Of a stretch of DNA of 64,000 bases, positions 1 to 7,421 are shown piece by piece (within the stretch, counting starts at the first letter, position 1; every line of letters starts with the position of its first letter). Origin of the DNA: Allocatelliglobosispora scoriae (lineage in GTDB: Bacteria > Actinomycetota > Actinomycetes > Mycobacteriales > Micromonosporaceae); contig NZ_JACHMN010000002.1 of the NCBI RefSeq assembly GCF_014204945.1, positions 1,936,503 through 2,000,502 on the forward strand, read 5' to 3'. The notes beneath the pieces are model-generated. The model saw nothing but the letters and a program-made list of their open reading frames with translations. It was not told the origin of the DNA and did not search any database. A program made the position numbers and the translations under genes.

Positions 1-1990
1 CGACCCCCTCCTGGGCGAGCCGGGCGGCGACCCGCAGGGACATCCGGAGCCCGTTGCCAAACGTGATCATGGTGAGAGCATCGGCACTCCCCACCCCGTA
101 GACGCGGGCCCGGCCGATCGGCACGTGGGTGGAGCCCCAGCGCCGGGGGTCGGGGTAATCCGAGAGCCACTCACCATCGCCGGACTCGTAGAGATCACGG
201 GTGTGATAGAGCGCGATCGGCTCCAGGAAGGCACAGACTGCGCCATCCACGGCGGCGGCCGTCAGGCACGTCCGCAGCATCGCCGCCGCGTCGTCGGCGC
301 GGGCGGGGCAGGCGATGACGAGCCCGGGGATGTCGCGGAGCACGGCGATCGAGTTGTCGTTGTGGAAGTGCCCGCCGAACCCCTCCTGGTAGCCGAGGCC
401 CGCGATGCGCACGACCATGGGGTTGCGGAAGCGCCCGCCGGAGAAGAACTGCATCGTGGCGGCCTCGCCCCGGAGCTGGTCCTCGGCGTTGTGCAGGTAC
501 GCCAGGTACTGGATCTCCGGCACCGGCACCATCCCGGCGAGCCCGGCCCCGGCGGCGAGCCCCAGGATCGACGTCTCGTCGAGCAGCGTGTCGAAGACCC
601 GGTTGACGCCGAACCGCTCGCGCAGCCCCTTCGTGACGCCGTAGACGCCGCCCTTCGCCGCCACGTCCTCGCCGAAGAGCAGCGTCTCCGGCATCGTGAG
701 CAGCGCGTCGGCGAGCGTCGTGTTGATCGCCTGGGCGAGGGTCTGCGGTGCGGTGGGGTGCGAGCGCTGCATGGCGAGCGGCCCGGCTGCGCGCTCCCCC
801 GCCTCGGCGATGGCCCGGGCGACCCGGACCGGTCGGCGCGGGGCGAGCGGGGCCGTCACCTCGGCGGACGAGGCCAGCTTGGGCTCGCGGATGACCTCCT
901 CGGCGGTCCGGCGGACCTGCCAGCCGACCTCGTCGTAGCGGGCCAGCAGCTCCTCGGGCGAGATCAGGTCGGCCTCGATCAGGCGTCGGGCGGTCGCGAC
1001 GAGGGGATCGCGGGCGAGGTCCGCCTCGATCTCCCGGGTGCTGCGGTAGGCGATCTCCGCGTCGGCGCCGGCGTGGCCCATCAGGCGCACGGTCTTGAGG
1101 TGGAGGACGGCGGGGCGGCGCGTCGTGCGTACCCACTCGGATGCCTGGAGGGTCGCGGCATGGACGGTCACCGCGTCGCAGCCGTCCGACTGGAAGTAGC
1201 GGACCCCCGGCCGGGAGGAGAGCGCGGCCTCGACCCACCCGTCGGGCGATCGGACGCTGATGCCGAGCCCGTTGTCCTCGCAGACGAAGAGGATGGGCAG
1301 TTTAAGGCCGGTGTGGTCGATCCAGCCCGCCGTGTTGAAGGCGGTGGTGGCCGAGGCGTGGTTGACCGACGCGTCGCCGAAGGAGCAGACCATGAGCGCG
1401 TCGGCCGGCCACGGCGTGGTGACGGGTGCGGTGCCGAGTGCGCTCGCGACGCGGCCCTCCAGCTTGGAGCCGTTGCCGCCGCGCCGGGACCGTTCCAGGG
1501 CGAAGGCGAGCCCGACCGCCCGGGGCAGGTGCGACGCGATCGTGGAGGTGATCGGGATGATGTTGAGCGAGTGGTGGCCGAAGACCTTGTGCCGGCCGCC
1601 CGCGATCGGCTCCAGACTGGACGCGACGGTGCCCCGGAGCACGTCGCGCACCGGATCCATGTCGGGCTCGCCCGCCTGCCCGGCCCGCAGGCAGTAGAAG
1701 GCGCCCGAGCGGTAGTGCAGCATCGCCGGGTCGGTGTGGCGCAGCGCGGCGGCGACGGCGGCGTTGCCCTCGTGTCCGGACGAGCCGATCGTGTAGAAAC
1801 CCTCGCCGAACCCGCGCAGCCAGCGGGCGGCGAGATCGAGATGACGGCTGGTGACCTGCGCGTCGAAGATCCGCAGCAGTTGCGGCGGGGTCAGTCCCCA
1901 GCCGCCCACCTCCAGGGTGCTGCCGGCATCGGGCTTGAAGCCGGTGACGGTGGTCCGGAACCGCTCATCAAGATCCTGAGGGGTTGTCAT
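1..1990 (-). CDS. Thiamine-dependent 2-oxoacid dehydrogenase E1, alpha and beta chains fused (3' end beyond window)
   Basis: Probably decarboxylates a 2-oxoacid with thiamine diphosphate and passes the acyl group to a lipoyl E2, as in branched-chain or pyruvate dehydrogenase complexes. The frame is open from the ATG to the window edge (at least 663 codons). The N-terminal half looks like an E1-alpha chain, with GSSGHEGNAAVAAAL and the diphosphate-binding stretch FGDASVNHASATTAFNTAG. After an Ala/Pro/Arg-rich joint the E1-beta half begins (QTLAQAINTTLADAL, then LFGEDVAAKGGVYGVTKGL). Normal E1-alpha and E1-beta are separate proteins of about 350 residues each; fused versions are known in actinobacteria. 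The exact substrate cannot be told, and no E2 or E3 gene is seen here. The C-terminus lies outside the window. Confidence 0.85.
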   Translation of the reverse strand, partial: MTTPQDLDERFRTTVTGFKPDAGSTLEVGGWGLTPPQLLRIFDAQVTSRHLDLAARWLRGFGEGFYTIGSSGHEGNAAVAAALRHTDPAMLHYRSGAFYCLRAGQAGEPDMDPVRDVLRGTVASSLEPIAGGRHKVFGHHSLNIIPITSTIASHLPRAVGLAFALERSRRGGNGSKLEGRVASALGTAPVTTPWPADALMVCSFGDASVNHASATTAFNTAGWIDHTGLKLPILFVCEDNGLGISVRSPDGWVEAALSSRPGVRYFQSDGCDAVTVHAATLQASEWVRTTRRPAVLHLKTVRLMGHAGADAEIAYRSTREIEADLARDPLVATARRLIEADLISPEELLARYDEVGWQVRRTAEEVIREPKLASSAEVTAPLAPRRPVRVARAIAEAGERAAGPLAMQRSHPTAPQTLAQAINTTLADALLTMPETLLFGEDVAAKGGVYGVTKGLRERFGVNRVFDTLLDETSILGLAAGAGLAGMVPVPEIQYLAYLHNAEDQLRGEAATMQFFSGGRFRNPMVVRIAGLGYQEGFGGHFHNDNSIAVLRDIPGLVIACPARADDAAAMLRTCLTAAAVDGAVCAFLEPIALYHTRDLYESGDGEWLSDYPDPRRWGSTHVPIGRARVYGVGSADALTMITFGNGLRMSLRVAARLAQEGV

Positions 1991-2059
1991 GCCAGCCAGC
2001 ATGACCCACCCGGCGCGGGCTGACCACCCCGAAGCGGATCATGCAGTAGAACTGAACGC

Positions 2060-2953
2060 GTGAAGCACCGCCTGACCTCGGCCTTCGTCTGCACAGCGCT
2101 GGCTGTCGCATTACTGATCACACCGGCGAGCGCGCCCGTCGCGGCCGCACTGCCGGATCCGGTGCTGGTGGCCGCGGGTGACATCTCGACCTGCTACGGC
2201 GACGGCGACGCGGCGACCGCGCTGCTGCTCGACCGGATCCCCGGCACGGTCGTGTCGCTCGGCGACCACGCCTACCCCTACAGCAGCGCGGAGCTGCTCA
2301 CGACCTGCTACGACCGCACGTGGGGTCGACACAAGGCCCGGACCCGGCCGGTGGTCGGCAACCATGAGTACAAGGTGGGCGGCGGCAAACCCTACTTCGA
2401 CTACTTCGGCGCGGCGGCGGGCGACCCGACCAAGGGCTACTACTCCTATGACCTGGCCGGATGGCACGTCGTGGCGCTCAACTCCAACTGCCTCATCGTC
2501 GCCTGCGCGGCCGGATCGGCGCAGGCCCAGTGGCTGCGGGCCGACCTGACGGCGAGCGCCGCGCGGACGTGCCAGATCGCGCTGTGGCACGCCCCGCTCT
2601 TCACCTCGGGCAAGGAGCACAAGCCGGAACCCGCGATGCGGGACCTCTTCCAGATCCTGGTCGACTTCGGCGTCGAGGTGAACCTGACCGGCCACAACCA
2701 CCACTACGAGCGCTTCGCCCCCCAGTTGGCGGACGGCACCGCCGATCAGGCCCGCGGGGTCCAGGAGTTCGTCGTGGGCACGGGCGGCGCGAGCCACTAC
2801 AGCTTCCTGCCGACCCCCAAGCCCAACTCCCTGGTACGCGAGAACGCCACCCACGGCGTCCTGGCCCTGACCCTCCACCCGACGACATACGACTGGCGCT
2901 TCCACGGCATAGAGGGCCCCTTCACCGACGCCGGCACCGCCCCCTGCCACTGA
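2060..2953 (+). CDS. Secreted metallophosphoesterase (acid phosphatase-like)
   Basis: A 297-residue exported phosphatase. Residues 1 to about 30 form a Sec signal peptide (KHR, hydrophobic core, ASAPVAAA). The calcineurin-like metal-binding motifs follow in order: GDIS, LGDHAYP, VVGNHEY, then ALWHAPLF and GHNHHYERF, which supply the Asp/Asn/His ligands of the two-metal centre. This resembles extracellular actinobacterial phosphoesterases related to purple acid phosphatases; the substrate is unknown. GTG start chosen because the signal peptide begins there; the ribosome site is weak. It ends just before a long palindrome that separates it from the convergent DUF4139 gene. Confidence 0.85.
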   Translation: MKHRLTSAFVCTALAVALLITPASAPVAAALPDPVLVAAGDISTCYGDGDAATALLLDRIPGTVVSLGDHAYPYSSAELLTTCYDRTWGRHKARTRPVVGNHEYKVGGGKPYFDYFGAAAGDPTKGYYSYDLAGWHVVALNSNCLIVACAAGSAQAQWLRADLTASAARTCQIALWHAPLFTSGKEHKPEPAMRDLFQILVDFGVEVNLTGHNHHYERFAPQLADGTADQARGVQEFVVGTGGASHYSFLPTPKPNSLVRENATHGVLALTLHPTTYDWRFHGIEGPFTDAGTAPCH

Positions 2954-2955
2954 CC

Positions 2956-3045
2956 CCCCCAAATTCGCGTTGATCAAGGGAAGACTCGCCGCATATCGGA
3001 CACCCGACATGGTGAGTCTTCCCTTGATCAACGCGAATTTGGGGG
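2956..3045. repeat. Palindrome family A, copy 1
   Basis: About 35-bp inverted arms (left arm starts CCCCCAAATTCGCG, right arm ends CGCGAATTTGGGGG, both containing TTGATCAAGGGAAGACTC) around a 20-base centre. It fills the gap between two convergent genes and abuts the DUF4139 stop codon. The same element, centre included but in opposite orientation, recurs at 58612-58697. It could act as a bidirectional terminator, although there is no T-tract. Confidence 0.9.
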
Positions 3046-3046
3046 C

Positions 3047-4621
3047 TTACTCGCGCCAGCCGGTGATGGTGGCGTCCTTGGGGTGGTCTACTCGGAAGGC
3101 CATCGTCAGGGTCGTTTTGGCTTCTGGGGGGAGGGTCAGGGTCCAGGTGATCTCGCCCAGATCCGTTTTCTCGGTGGGGGCGGGGGTGAGGCGGACGTCG
3201 GCGATCTTGATCGTCTCGTCGCGGCCCACCGGGATCTGGTCCAGGACCGTGATCCTGGCCTCGCGGCCGGTGTGGTTGCCGATCTTCGTGCGGTATTCGA
3301 GCTCCACTCGACGGTCGGAACCCAGCATCTGCTTGGTCACGGCTCGCTTGACCAGCTCGCGCTCGACCCGCACCCGATCCGTGAGGCCGAGGGCCAGCTC
3401 GCGCTCCTCGCCGGGCGCCCAATTCTCCACCTGGGTACGCGAGACGAACTCCCCGCCGTGGAACAGCGAGCCCAGACCGGGGCGCAGCGCGTGCTGCGAG
3501 GTGTTGGTGACCGTGGCCCGCAGGTAGGTATCCGTCGAGACGACCGGGGCACTGACGTAGTCGACCACGGCCGGCAGGTCGAAGACGGCGAGCGTGACCT
3601 GCTCCCCGCTCCCGTCGCCGGGGATCGCCACGGGGTGCTCCGGGCGGTAGACGACGGCGGCGGTCGTCTCGTTGACCTCCATGACGGCGGTCTTCGCGAG
3701 CATCGGAGCCGGGGCCGCAGCGGCGGGCGGGGCTCCCGCGAAACCGTCGGCCGAGGCGGCCATCGTCATCCGCATCGCCCGCGCCTGCGGCTGCGGCACG
3801 GGTGGCGGGGTCCACCGGGACAGGAACCACGGGTCGAGCTTCGGGATGCCGACCCGGCCGCTCGCGGCGGCGGTGGACAGGCGCAGCTCGCACTCCGGCC
3901 AGTCCTCACCGGTGTGCTGGGACACCTCGGCGTACCAGGTGACGGCGAGGGTGTCGCCCTCGAGGCGCAGGTCGTAACTGGACTCCCAGCCGACTCCGTA
4001 GACCTCGTAGGTCAGGTCCAGCTCGATCTCACCGTCGGCGTCGGCGGCGAGGCGCACCTCGACGAAGTGCTGGTCGGGCATGTACTGCTGGGGCAGCTCG
4101 TGCAGCTCCCGCTGGACGGCCGCCATCTCTTCGGTGAGGCGGTCGCGCAGCCGGACGGTGGCGCGCTGGCGGGCCTTGGTCTGCACCACCTGCTCGGTGA
4201 TCGAGTCGGCGAAACCGAACGCGGTGGCGGGGTCGCCCTCGCCGGTCGCCATGGCCCGGGCATAGCTCGTACCGGCCCGCTGGGCGAGCCGGTCGATGAA
4301 GGTGAGCCGGGCTTCGAGCGCCTGCTCCTCGTCCTCCAGCGCGGCGAGCTGCACCTCGAAGTCCCGGACGCGCTCCTCCAGCTCCGCCACCCGGGGGTCG
4401 GTCTGCCGCGCCTGGCGACGCAGGGTGGTGGCGACGCCGAGGATGGTGGCGGGGCCGCGCCCGGCGACCCGGACGGACTCGGTGTTGATGGTCTGCGGCA
4501 GCGGGCCGAGGTGCACGCGCTCCTCGCCTGCCGTGAGCTGGGCCGCTACCCGACGGGTCACCCGTGCGGCGTCGGGATAGACGGTGACGGCAACGATCGG
4601 TGGCTCAAGCTGGATGGACAT
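3047..4621 (-). CDS. DUF4139 (mucoidy-inhibitor MuiA-like) protein
   Basis: A 524-residue protein of the DUF4140/DUF4139 architecture. The N-terminal beta domain begins VAVTVYPDAARVTRRV and is followed by a coiled-coil (about residues 75-180, rich in Glu/Arg/Leu) and a C-terminal beta-rich domain with WYAEVSQHTGEDWPECELRLSTA, typical of DUF4139. No signal peptide, so cytoplasmic. The molecular role of the family is not established; the MuiA name comes from an old Azotobacter mucoidy phenotype. A Pro/Ala-rich stretch (about 270-310) links the parts. It is divergent from the GbsR-like regulator, with about 93 bp between starts. Confidence 0.8.
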   Translation of the reverse strand: MSIQLEPPIVAVTVYPDAARVTRRVAAQLTAGEERVHLGPLPQTINTESVRVAGRGPATILGVATTLRRQARQTDPRVAELEERVRDFEVQLAALEDEEQALEARLTFIDRLAQRAGTSYARAMATGEGDPATAFGFADSITEQVVQTKARQRATVRLRDRLTEEMAAVQRELHELPQQYMPDQHFVEVRLAADADGEIELDLTYEVYGVGWESSYDLRLEGDTLAVTWYAEVSQHTGEDWPECELRLSTAAASGRVGIPKLDPWFLSRWTPPPVPQPQARAMRMTMAASADGFAGAPPAAAAPAPMLAKTAVMEVNETTAAVVYRPEHPVAIPGDGSGEQVTLAVFDLPAVVDYVSAPVVSTDTYLRATVTNTSQHALRPGLGSLFHGGEFVSRTQVENWAPGEERELALGLTDRVRVERELVKRAVTKQMLGSDRRVELEYRTKIGNHTGREARITVLDQIPVGRDETIKIADVRLTPAPTEKTDLGEITWTLTLPPEAKTTLTMAFRVDHPKDATITGWRE

Positions 4622-4688
4622 CGCTCGAGGTTATCCGGCTCGCACCACTTGACGGCCGACCGGGCGCGGGTTTTCAATATTTAGAGAG

Positions 4689-4704
4689 TTCTGAACGTTC
4701 AGAA
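4689..4704. promoter_or_regulatory. 16-bp perfect palindrome, probable operator of the GbsR/MarR-type regulator
   Basis: TTCTGAACGTTCAGAA is a perfect dyad lying 10 bp before the regulator's ATG, just after an AT-rich stretch (TTTTCAATATTTAG) that could be the -10 region. Its last bases run into the ribosome site GGTAGG. Position and symmetry suggest autoregulation of the regulator-ABC operon; binding is inferred. Confidence 0.65.
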
Positions 4705-4714
4705 GGTAGGAACC

Positions 4715-5173
4715 ATGGACATCGACGACGAACGGCGGTACGCCGAAGATGTCGGCCTGACCCTCGGCCTGATGGGTCTCACCCCCGCATACGGCAAGCT
4801 CCTGGGCTGGCTGCTGATCTGCGACCCGCCTGCGCAGACCAGCACCCAGCTCGCCGAGGCGTTGGGATTGTCGAAGGGCTCGGTCTCCACCGGCATGCGC
4901 ATGCTGGAGCAGATCGGGATGGCCCGGCGGGTCAGCCTGCCCGGGCAGCGCGGACACGCCTACGAGATGACGCCGGACGGGATGATCCGCGCCACCGACA
5001 CCGGCGACAAGTTCCGCATCATGTGCGACCTGATGCAGCGCGGGCTCGACCTCATCGTCGACGAGCAGAGCCCCCGCGCCCAGCGGCTGCGGGTCACCCG
5101 CGACTTCTACGAGTTCATCGCGGCCCGGGTCCCCGACCTGGTCGCCGAGTTCAAACGAGCCAACGACATCTAG
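4715..5173 (+). CDS. GbsR/MarR-family transcriptional regulator
   Basis: A 152-residue winged-helix regulator. The helix-turn-helix is about residues 40-70 (STQLAEALGLSKGSVSTGMRMLEQIGM), followed by the wing (RRVSLPGQRGHAYEMTPDG) and a helical dimerisation tail. This arrangement is common for regulators that sit first in an ABC exporter operon and repress it. Start supported by GGTAGG four bases upstream. Only 20 bp separate it from the ATPase gene, so the three genes 4715-6908 are probably one transcript. The ligand is unknown. Confidence 0.85.
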   Translation: MDIDDERRYAEDVGLTLGLMGLTPAYGKLLGWLLICDPPAQTSTQLAEALGLSKGSVSTGMRMLEQIGMARRVSLPGQRGHAYEMTPDGMIRATDTGDKFRIMCDLMQRGLDLIVDEQSPRAQRLRVTRDFYEFIAARVPDLVAEFKRANDI

Positions 5174-5193
5174 TTCTGGAGAAGGGACGCACG

Positions 5194-6120
5194 ATGGCTG
5201 ACTCACCGGCCATCGAGGCCGAAGGACTGATCAAACGGTACGGCTCCGGCCGCACCGCGAAGACCGCCCTGACCGGCCTCGACCTCACCGTGGAACGAGG
5301 GGAGGTCTTCGGCTTCCTCGGTCCCAACGGCGCCGGCAAGACCACCACGATCCGCCTCGTCCTCGACCTCATCCGACCCACCTCGGGCCGACTCGCCGTG
5401 CTCGGCGGCTCACCCCGCGACGCGGTGGCGACCCGCGCGAGGATGGGCTACCTCGCGGGCGACTTCGTCGTCAACGGCCGACAGACCGGCCGCGAGCTGC
5501 TCACCTACCTGGGCCGGTTGCGGGGTGGCGTCCCGGCGGCCCGGATCGACGAGCTCGCCGGGCGCCTCGACCTCGACCTGTCCCGCCGGATCGGCAGCCT
5601 CTCCAAGGGCAACCGGCAGAAGGTCGGCGTCGTGCAGGCGTTCATGCACTCCCCCGAGCTGCTCATCCTCGACGAGCCGACCAGCGGCCTGGACCCGTTC
5701 CTGCAGCAGCAGTTCGTCGAGCTGGTCCAGGAGGCGAGCGCCAACGGCCAGACCGTCTTCATGTCGTCGCACGTGCTCAGCGAGGTGCAGCAGACCTGCC
5801 ACCGGGTCGGCATCATCCGCGACGGCTCGCTCGTCACCGTCGCCGATGTGGACCAGCTGCGCGAGCAGGCCCAGCGCCGGGTCGAGCTCGTCTTCGCCAC
5901 GACGGTCACCGCCGACGACTTCGCCGCGGTCACCGAGCTGCGCGACGTGACCGTCACCGACTCCCCCGCCGGCGGCAGCATCCTGCGCGGGCACCTCTCC
6001 GGCAGCCCGGACTCGCTGATCAAGGCGGCGGCCCGGTACGACGTGACCGGCCTGCTCGCCGAGGAGCCCGAGCTGGAGGAGCTCTTCTTCAGCTACTACG
6101 AGCGAGGAGCGCAGTCGTGA
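5194..6120 (+). CDS. ABC transporter ATP-binding protein (drug/antibiotic exporter type)
   Basis: A 308-residue nucleotide-binding subunit. Walker A GPNGAGKTT (about residue 44), signature LSKGNRQKVG, Walker B LLILDEPTSGLDP and the switch His in MSSHVLSE are all present. The C-terminal 70 residues resemble the accessory domain of DrrA-type exporters. The ATG follows a good ribosome site (GGAGAAGGGA) and begins MADSPAIEAEGLIKRYG; the open frame extends further upstream, but that part overlaps the regulator gene and is not coding. Its stop overlaps the permease start (GTGA). It powers the permease encoded next. Confidence 0.92.
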   Translation: MADSPAIEAEGLIKRYGSGRTAKTALTGLDLTVERGEVFGFLGPNGAGKTTTIRLVLDLIRPTSGRLAVLGGSPRDAVATRARMGYLAGDFVVNGRQTGRELLTYLGRLRGGVPAARIDELAGRLDLDLSRRIGSLSKGNRQKVGVVQAFMHSPELLILDEPTSGLDPFLQQQFVELVQEASANGQTVFMSSHVLSEVQQTCHRVGIIRDGSLVTVADVDQLREQAQRRVELVFATTVTADDFAAVTELRDVTVTDSPAGGSILRGHLSGSPDSLIKAAARYDVTGLLAEEPELEELFFSYYERGAQS

Positions 6121-6908
6121 ACGTCTTCCGCAAGCACCTGCGGGACAACCGGCGGGGCTACCTCGGCTGGACCGTCGCGCTGGCCGCCGTCGCCGCCATG
6201 TACGCCTCGTTCTGGCCCTCGCTCGGCGGCAACGCCGACATGGCGAGCGCGATGGAGGCCCTGCCCCCGGCGGTCAAGGACGCCTTCCACATGCAGGACA
6301 TCACGAGCGCCTCCGGGTACTTCGGGTCCAGCGTCTTCGGCATCCTGATCCCCGTACTCACCACGGTTTTCGCGATCGGCACGGGCGTCAGGGCGATAGC
6401 CGGCGACGAGGAGTCGGGGACCCTGGACCTGACGCTCGCCCACCCGGTCTCCCGGGTCGGGCTGGCGCTGCAGCGCTTCGCGGCGATCGTGGTCGCGCTG
6501 CTCGCGGCGACGGCGGCGATCCTGGCGATGCTGCTGGTGCTGCGGTCACCGGCCGAGTTCACCCAGCTCAGCGTGGGCAACCTCGCCGCGACGAGCTTCC
6601 AGCTGGCCCTGCTGGGGATCTGCTTCGCGTCGATCGCCTTCGCCCTCGGCGCCTTCACCGGCCGGCGGACCCTGGCGCTGGGCACGACGGCCGGGCTGGC
6701 GGTCGTCACCTACCTCGCGGATTCGTTCCTGCCGCAGATCAAGGGCTTGGCCTGGACCGAGCGCTTCTCCCCCTACAACTGGTATCTGGGCGGCGAACCC
6801 CTGGTCAACGGTGTCCAGTGGGCCGATGTGGCGCTCCTGATCGCGGTCTCAGCGGCGGCGGTGGCCATCGGCACCTACCGCTTCACCAAGCGCGACATCG
6901 CCGTCTGA
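6117..6908 (+). CDS. ABC-2 type transporter permease
   Basis: A 263-residue integral membrane protein with about six hydrophobic segments (first at about 16-36, then 75-95, 120-145, 160-180, 190-210, 240-258). Contains the conserved GDEESGTLDLTLAHPVSR loop typical of ABC-2 permeases of the ABC-type exporter family. GTG start overlaps the ATPase stop by four bases, so translation is coupled. With the upstream ATPase it forms an exporter; the substrate (drug, peptide or lipid) cannot be told. Confidence 0.88.
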   Translation: MNVFRKHLRDNRRGYLGWTVALAAVAAMYASFWPSLGGNADMASAMEALPPAVKDAFHMQDITSASGYFGSSVFGILIPVLTTVFAIGTGVRAIAGDEESGTLDLTLAHPVSRVGLALQRFAAIVVALLAATAAILAMLLVLRSPAEFTQLSVGNLAATSFQLALLGICFASIAFALGAFTGRRTLALGTTAGLAVVTYLADSFLPQIKGLAWTERFSPYNWYLGGEPLVNGVQWADVALLIAVSAAAVAIGTYRFTKRDIAV

Positions 6909-6911
6909 CCA

Positions 6912-6994
6912 CAAGATCGTCGCAACTCTTCAAGAGTTGTGCTTAAGGCCTGGCGGCCTGAAGCGACAACTCTTGAAGAGTTGCGACGATCTTG
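6912..6994. repeat. Palindrome family B, long double form, copy 1
   Basis: A hairpin with arms of about 30 bp, each containing the family core CAACTCTTCAAGAGTTG (itself a near-perfect palindrome), separated by a GC-rich centre (AAGGCCTGGCGGCCT). It lies between the convergent permease and DUF4190 genes. A near-identical double form is at 46231-46313. Flanking bases of each half read GCGACGATCTTG outward. Confidence 0.9.
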
Positions 6995-7015
6995 GCTGCG
7001 CGGGGAACGCAGGGA

Positions 7016-7354
7016 TCAGAGGGCTTGGAAGAAATCGGTGAAGTCGCGCACGATCCGGGCGGTCTGGGCGGGAAAGAGCGCCGGGTAGATCAGCGCGTTG
7101 GGGAGCAGCATCACGTACCCCAGGATCAGACCGGTCACGGCCATTCCCCGCCCGGGACGCGCACCGTAGCGGGTCGCCTTCAGGCCGACGTGGCCGCTGA
7201 TGATCGCGAAGAGCGCCATCAACCCGCAGGAGAACCAGCCGATGAAGACCGCGAGGATGCCGAAGACGAGCGCGTTGATCGCACTCGCCGCGGCCGGTCC
7301 CGTCACCGGTGTCGGGAACACCGACGTGCCCGGGCTCCCATAGGGATATGTCAT
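7016..7354 (-). CDS. DUF4190 small membrane protein
   Basis: A 112-residue protein. A short Pro/Ser/Thr-rich head (TYPYGSPGTSVFPTPVTGP) is followed by two or three membrane segments typical of DUF4190: INALVFGILAVFIGWFSCGLMALFAIISGHVGLK and GMAVTGLILGYVMLLPNALIYP. The GH-x-LK loop is a family hallmark. ATG chosen because the head matches the family; longer upstream reading would run through a terminator hairpin. A CATAAT box ends six bases before the ATG, so the message may be leaderless. Function unknown. Confidence 0.8.
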   Translation of the reverse strand: MTYPYGSPGTSVFPTPVTGPAAASAINALVFGILAVFIGWFSCGLMALFAIISGHVGLKATRYGARPGRGMAVTGLILGYVMLLPNALIYPALFPAQTARIVRDFTDFFQAL

Positions 7355-7372
7355 AGCGTGATTATGCAAAAA

Positions 7373-7410
7373 ATGCGGCCGGTGTGGGGCGACTCCCACA
7401 CCGGCCGCAT
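7373..7410 (-). terminator. Rho-independent terminator of the GH9 cellulase gene
   Basis: Perfect 16-bp stem (ATGCGGCCGGTGTGGG and its complement) with a 6-base loop, followed on the minus strand by TTTTTT. It starts 12 bases after the cellulase stop. The T-run is directly followed by the likely -10 of the DUF4190 gene. Confidence 0.9.
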
Positions 7411-7421
7411 CTAACCCCCGA

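Noticed and set aside
125-2023. A long plus-strand open frame opposite the E1 dehydrogenase gene
   Set aside because: Antisense to a clear protein; its translation is Gly/Arg/Asp-rich with no recognisable domain, as expected from third-position GC.
4600-5193. Longer start for the ABC ATPase
   Set aside because: The extra part overlaps the GbsR/MarR gene in another frame and looks random; the internal ATG has a good ribosome site and matches the family start.
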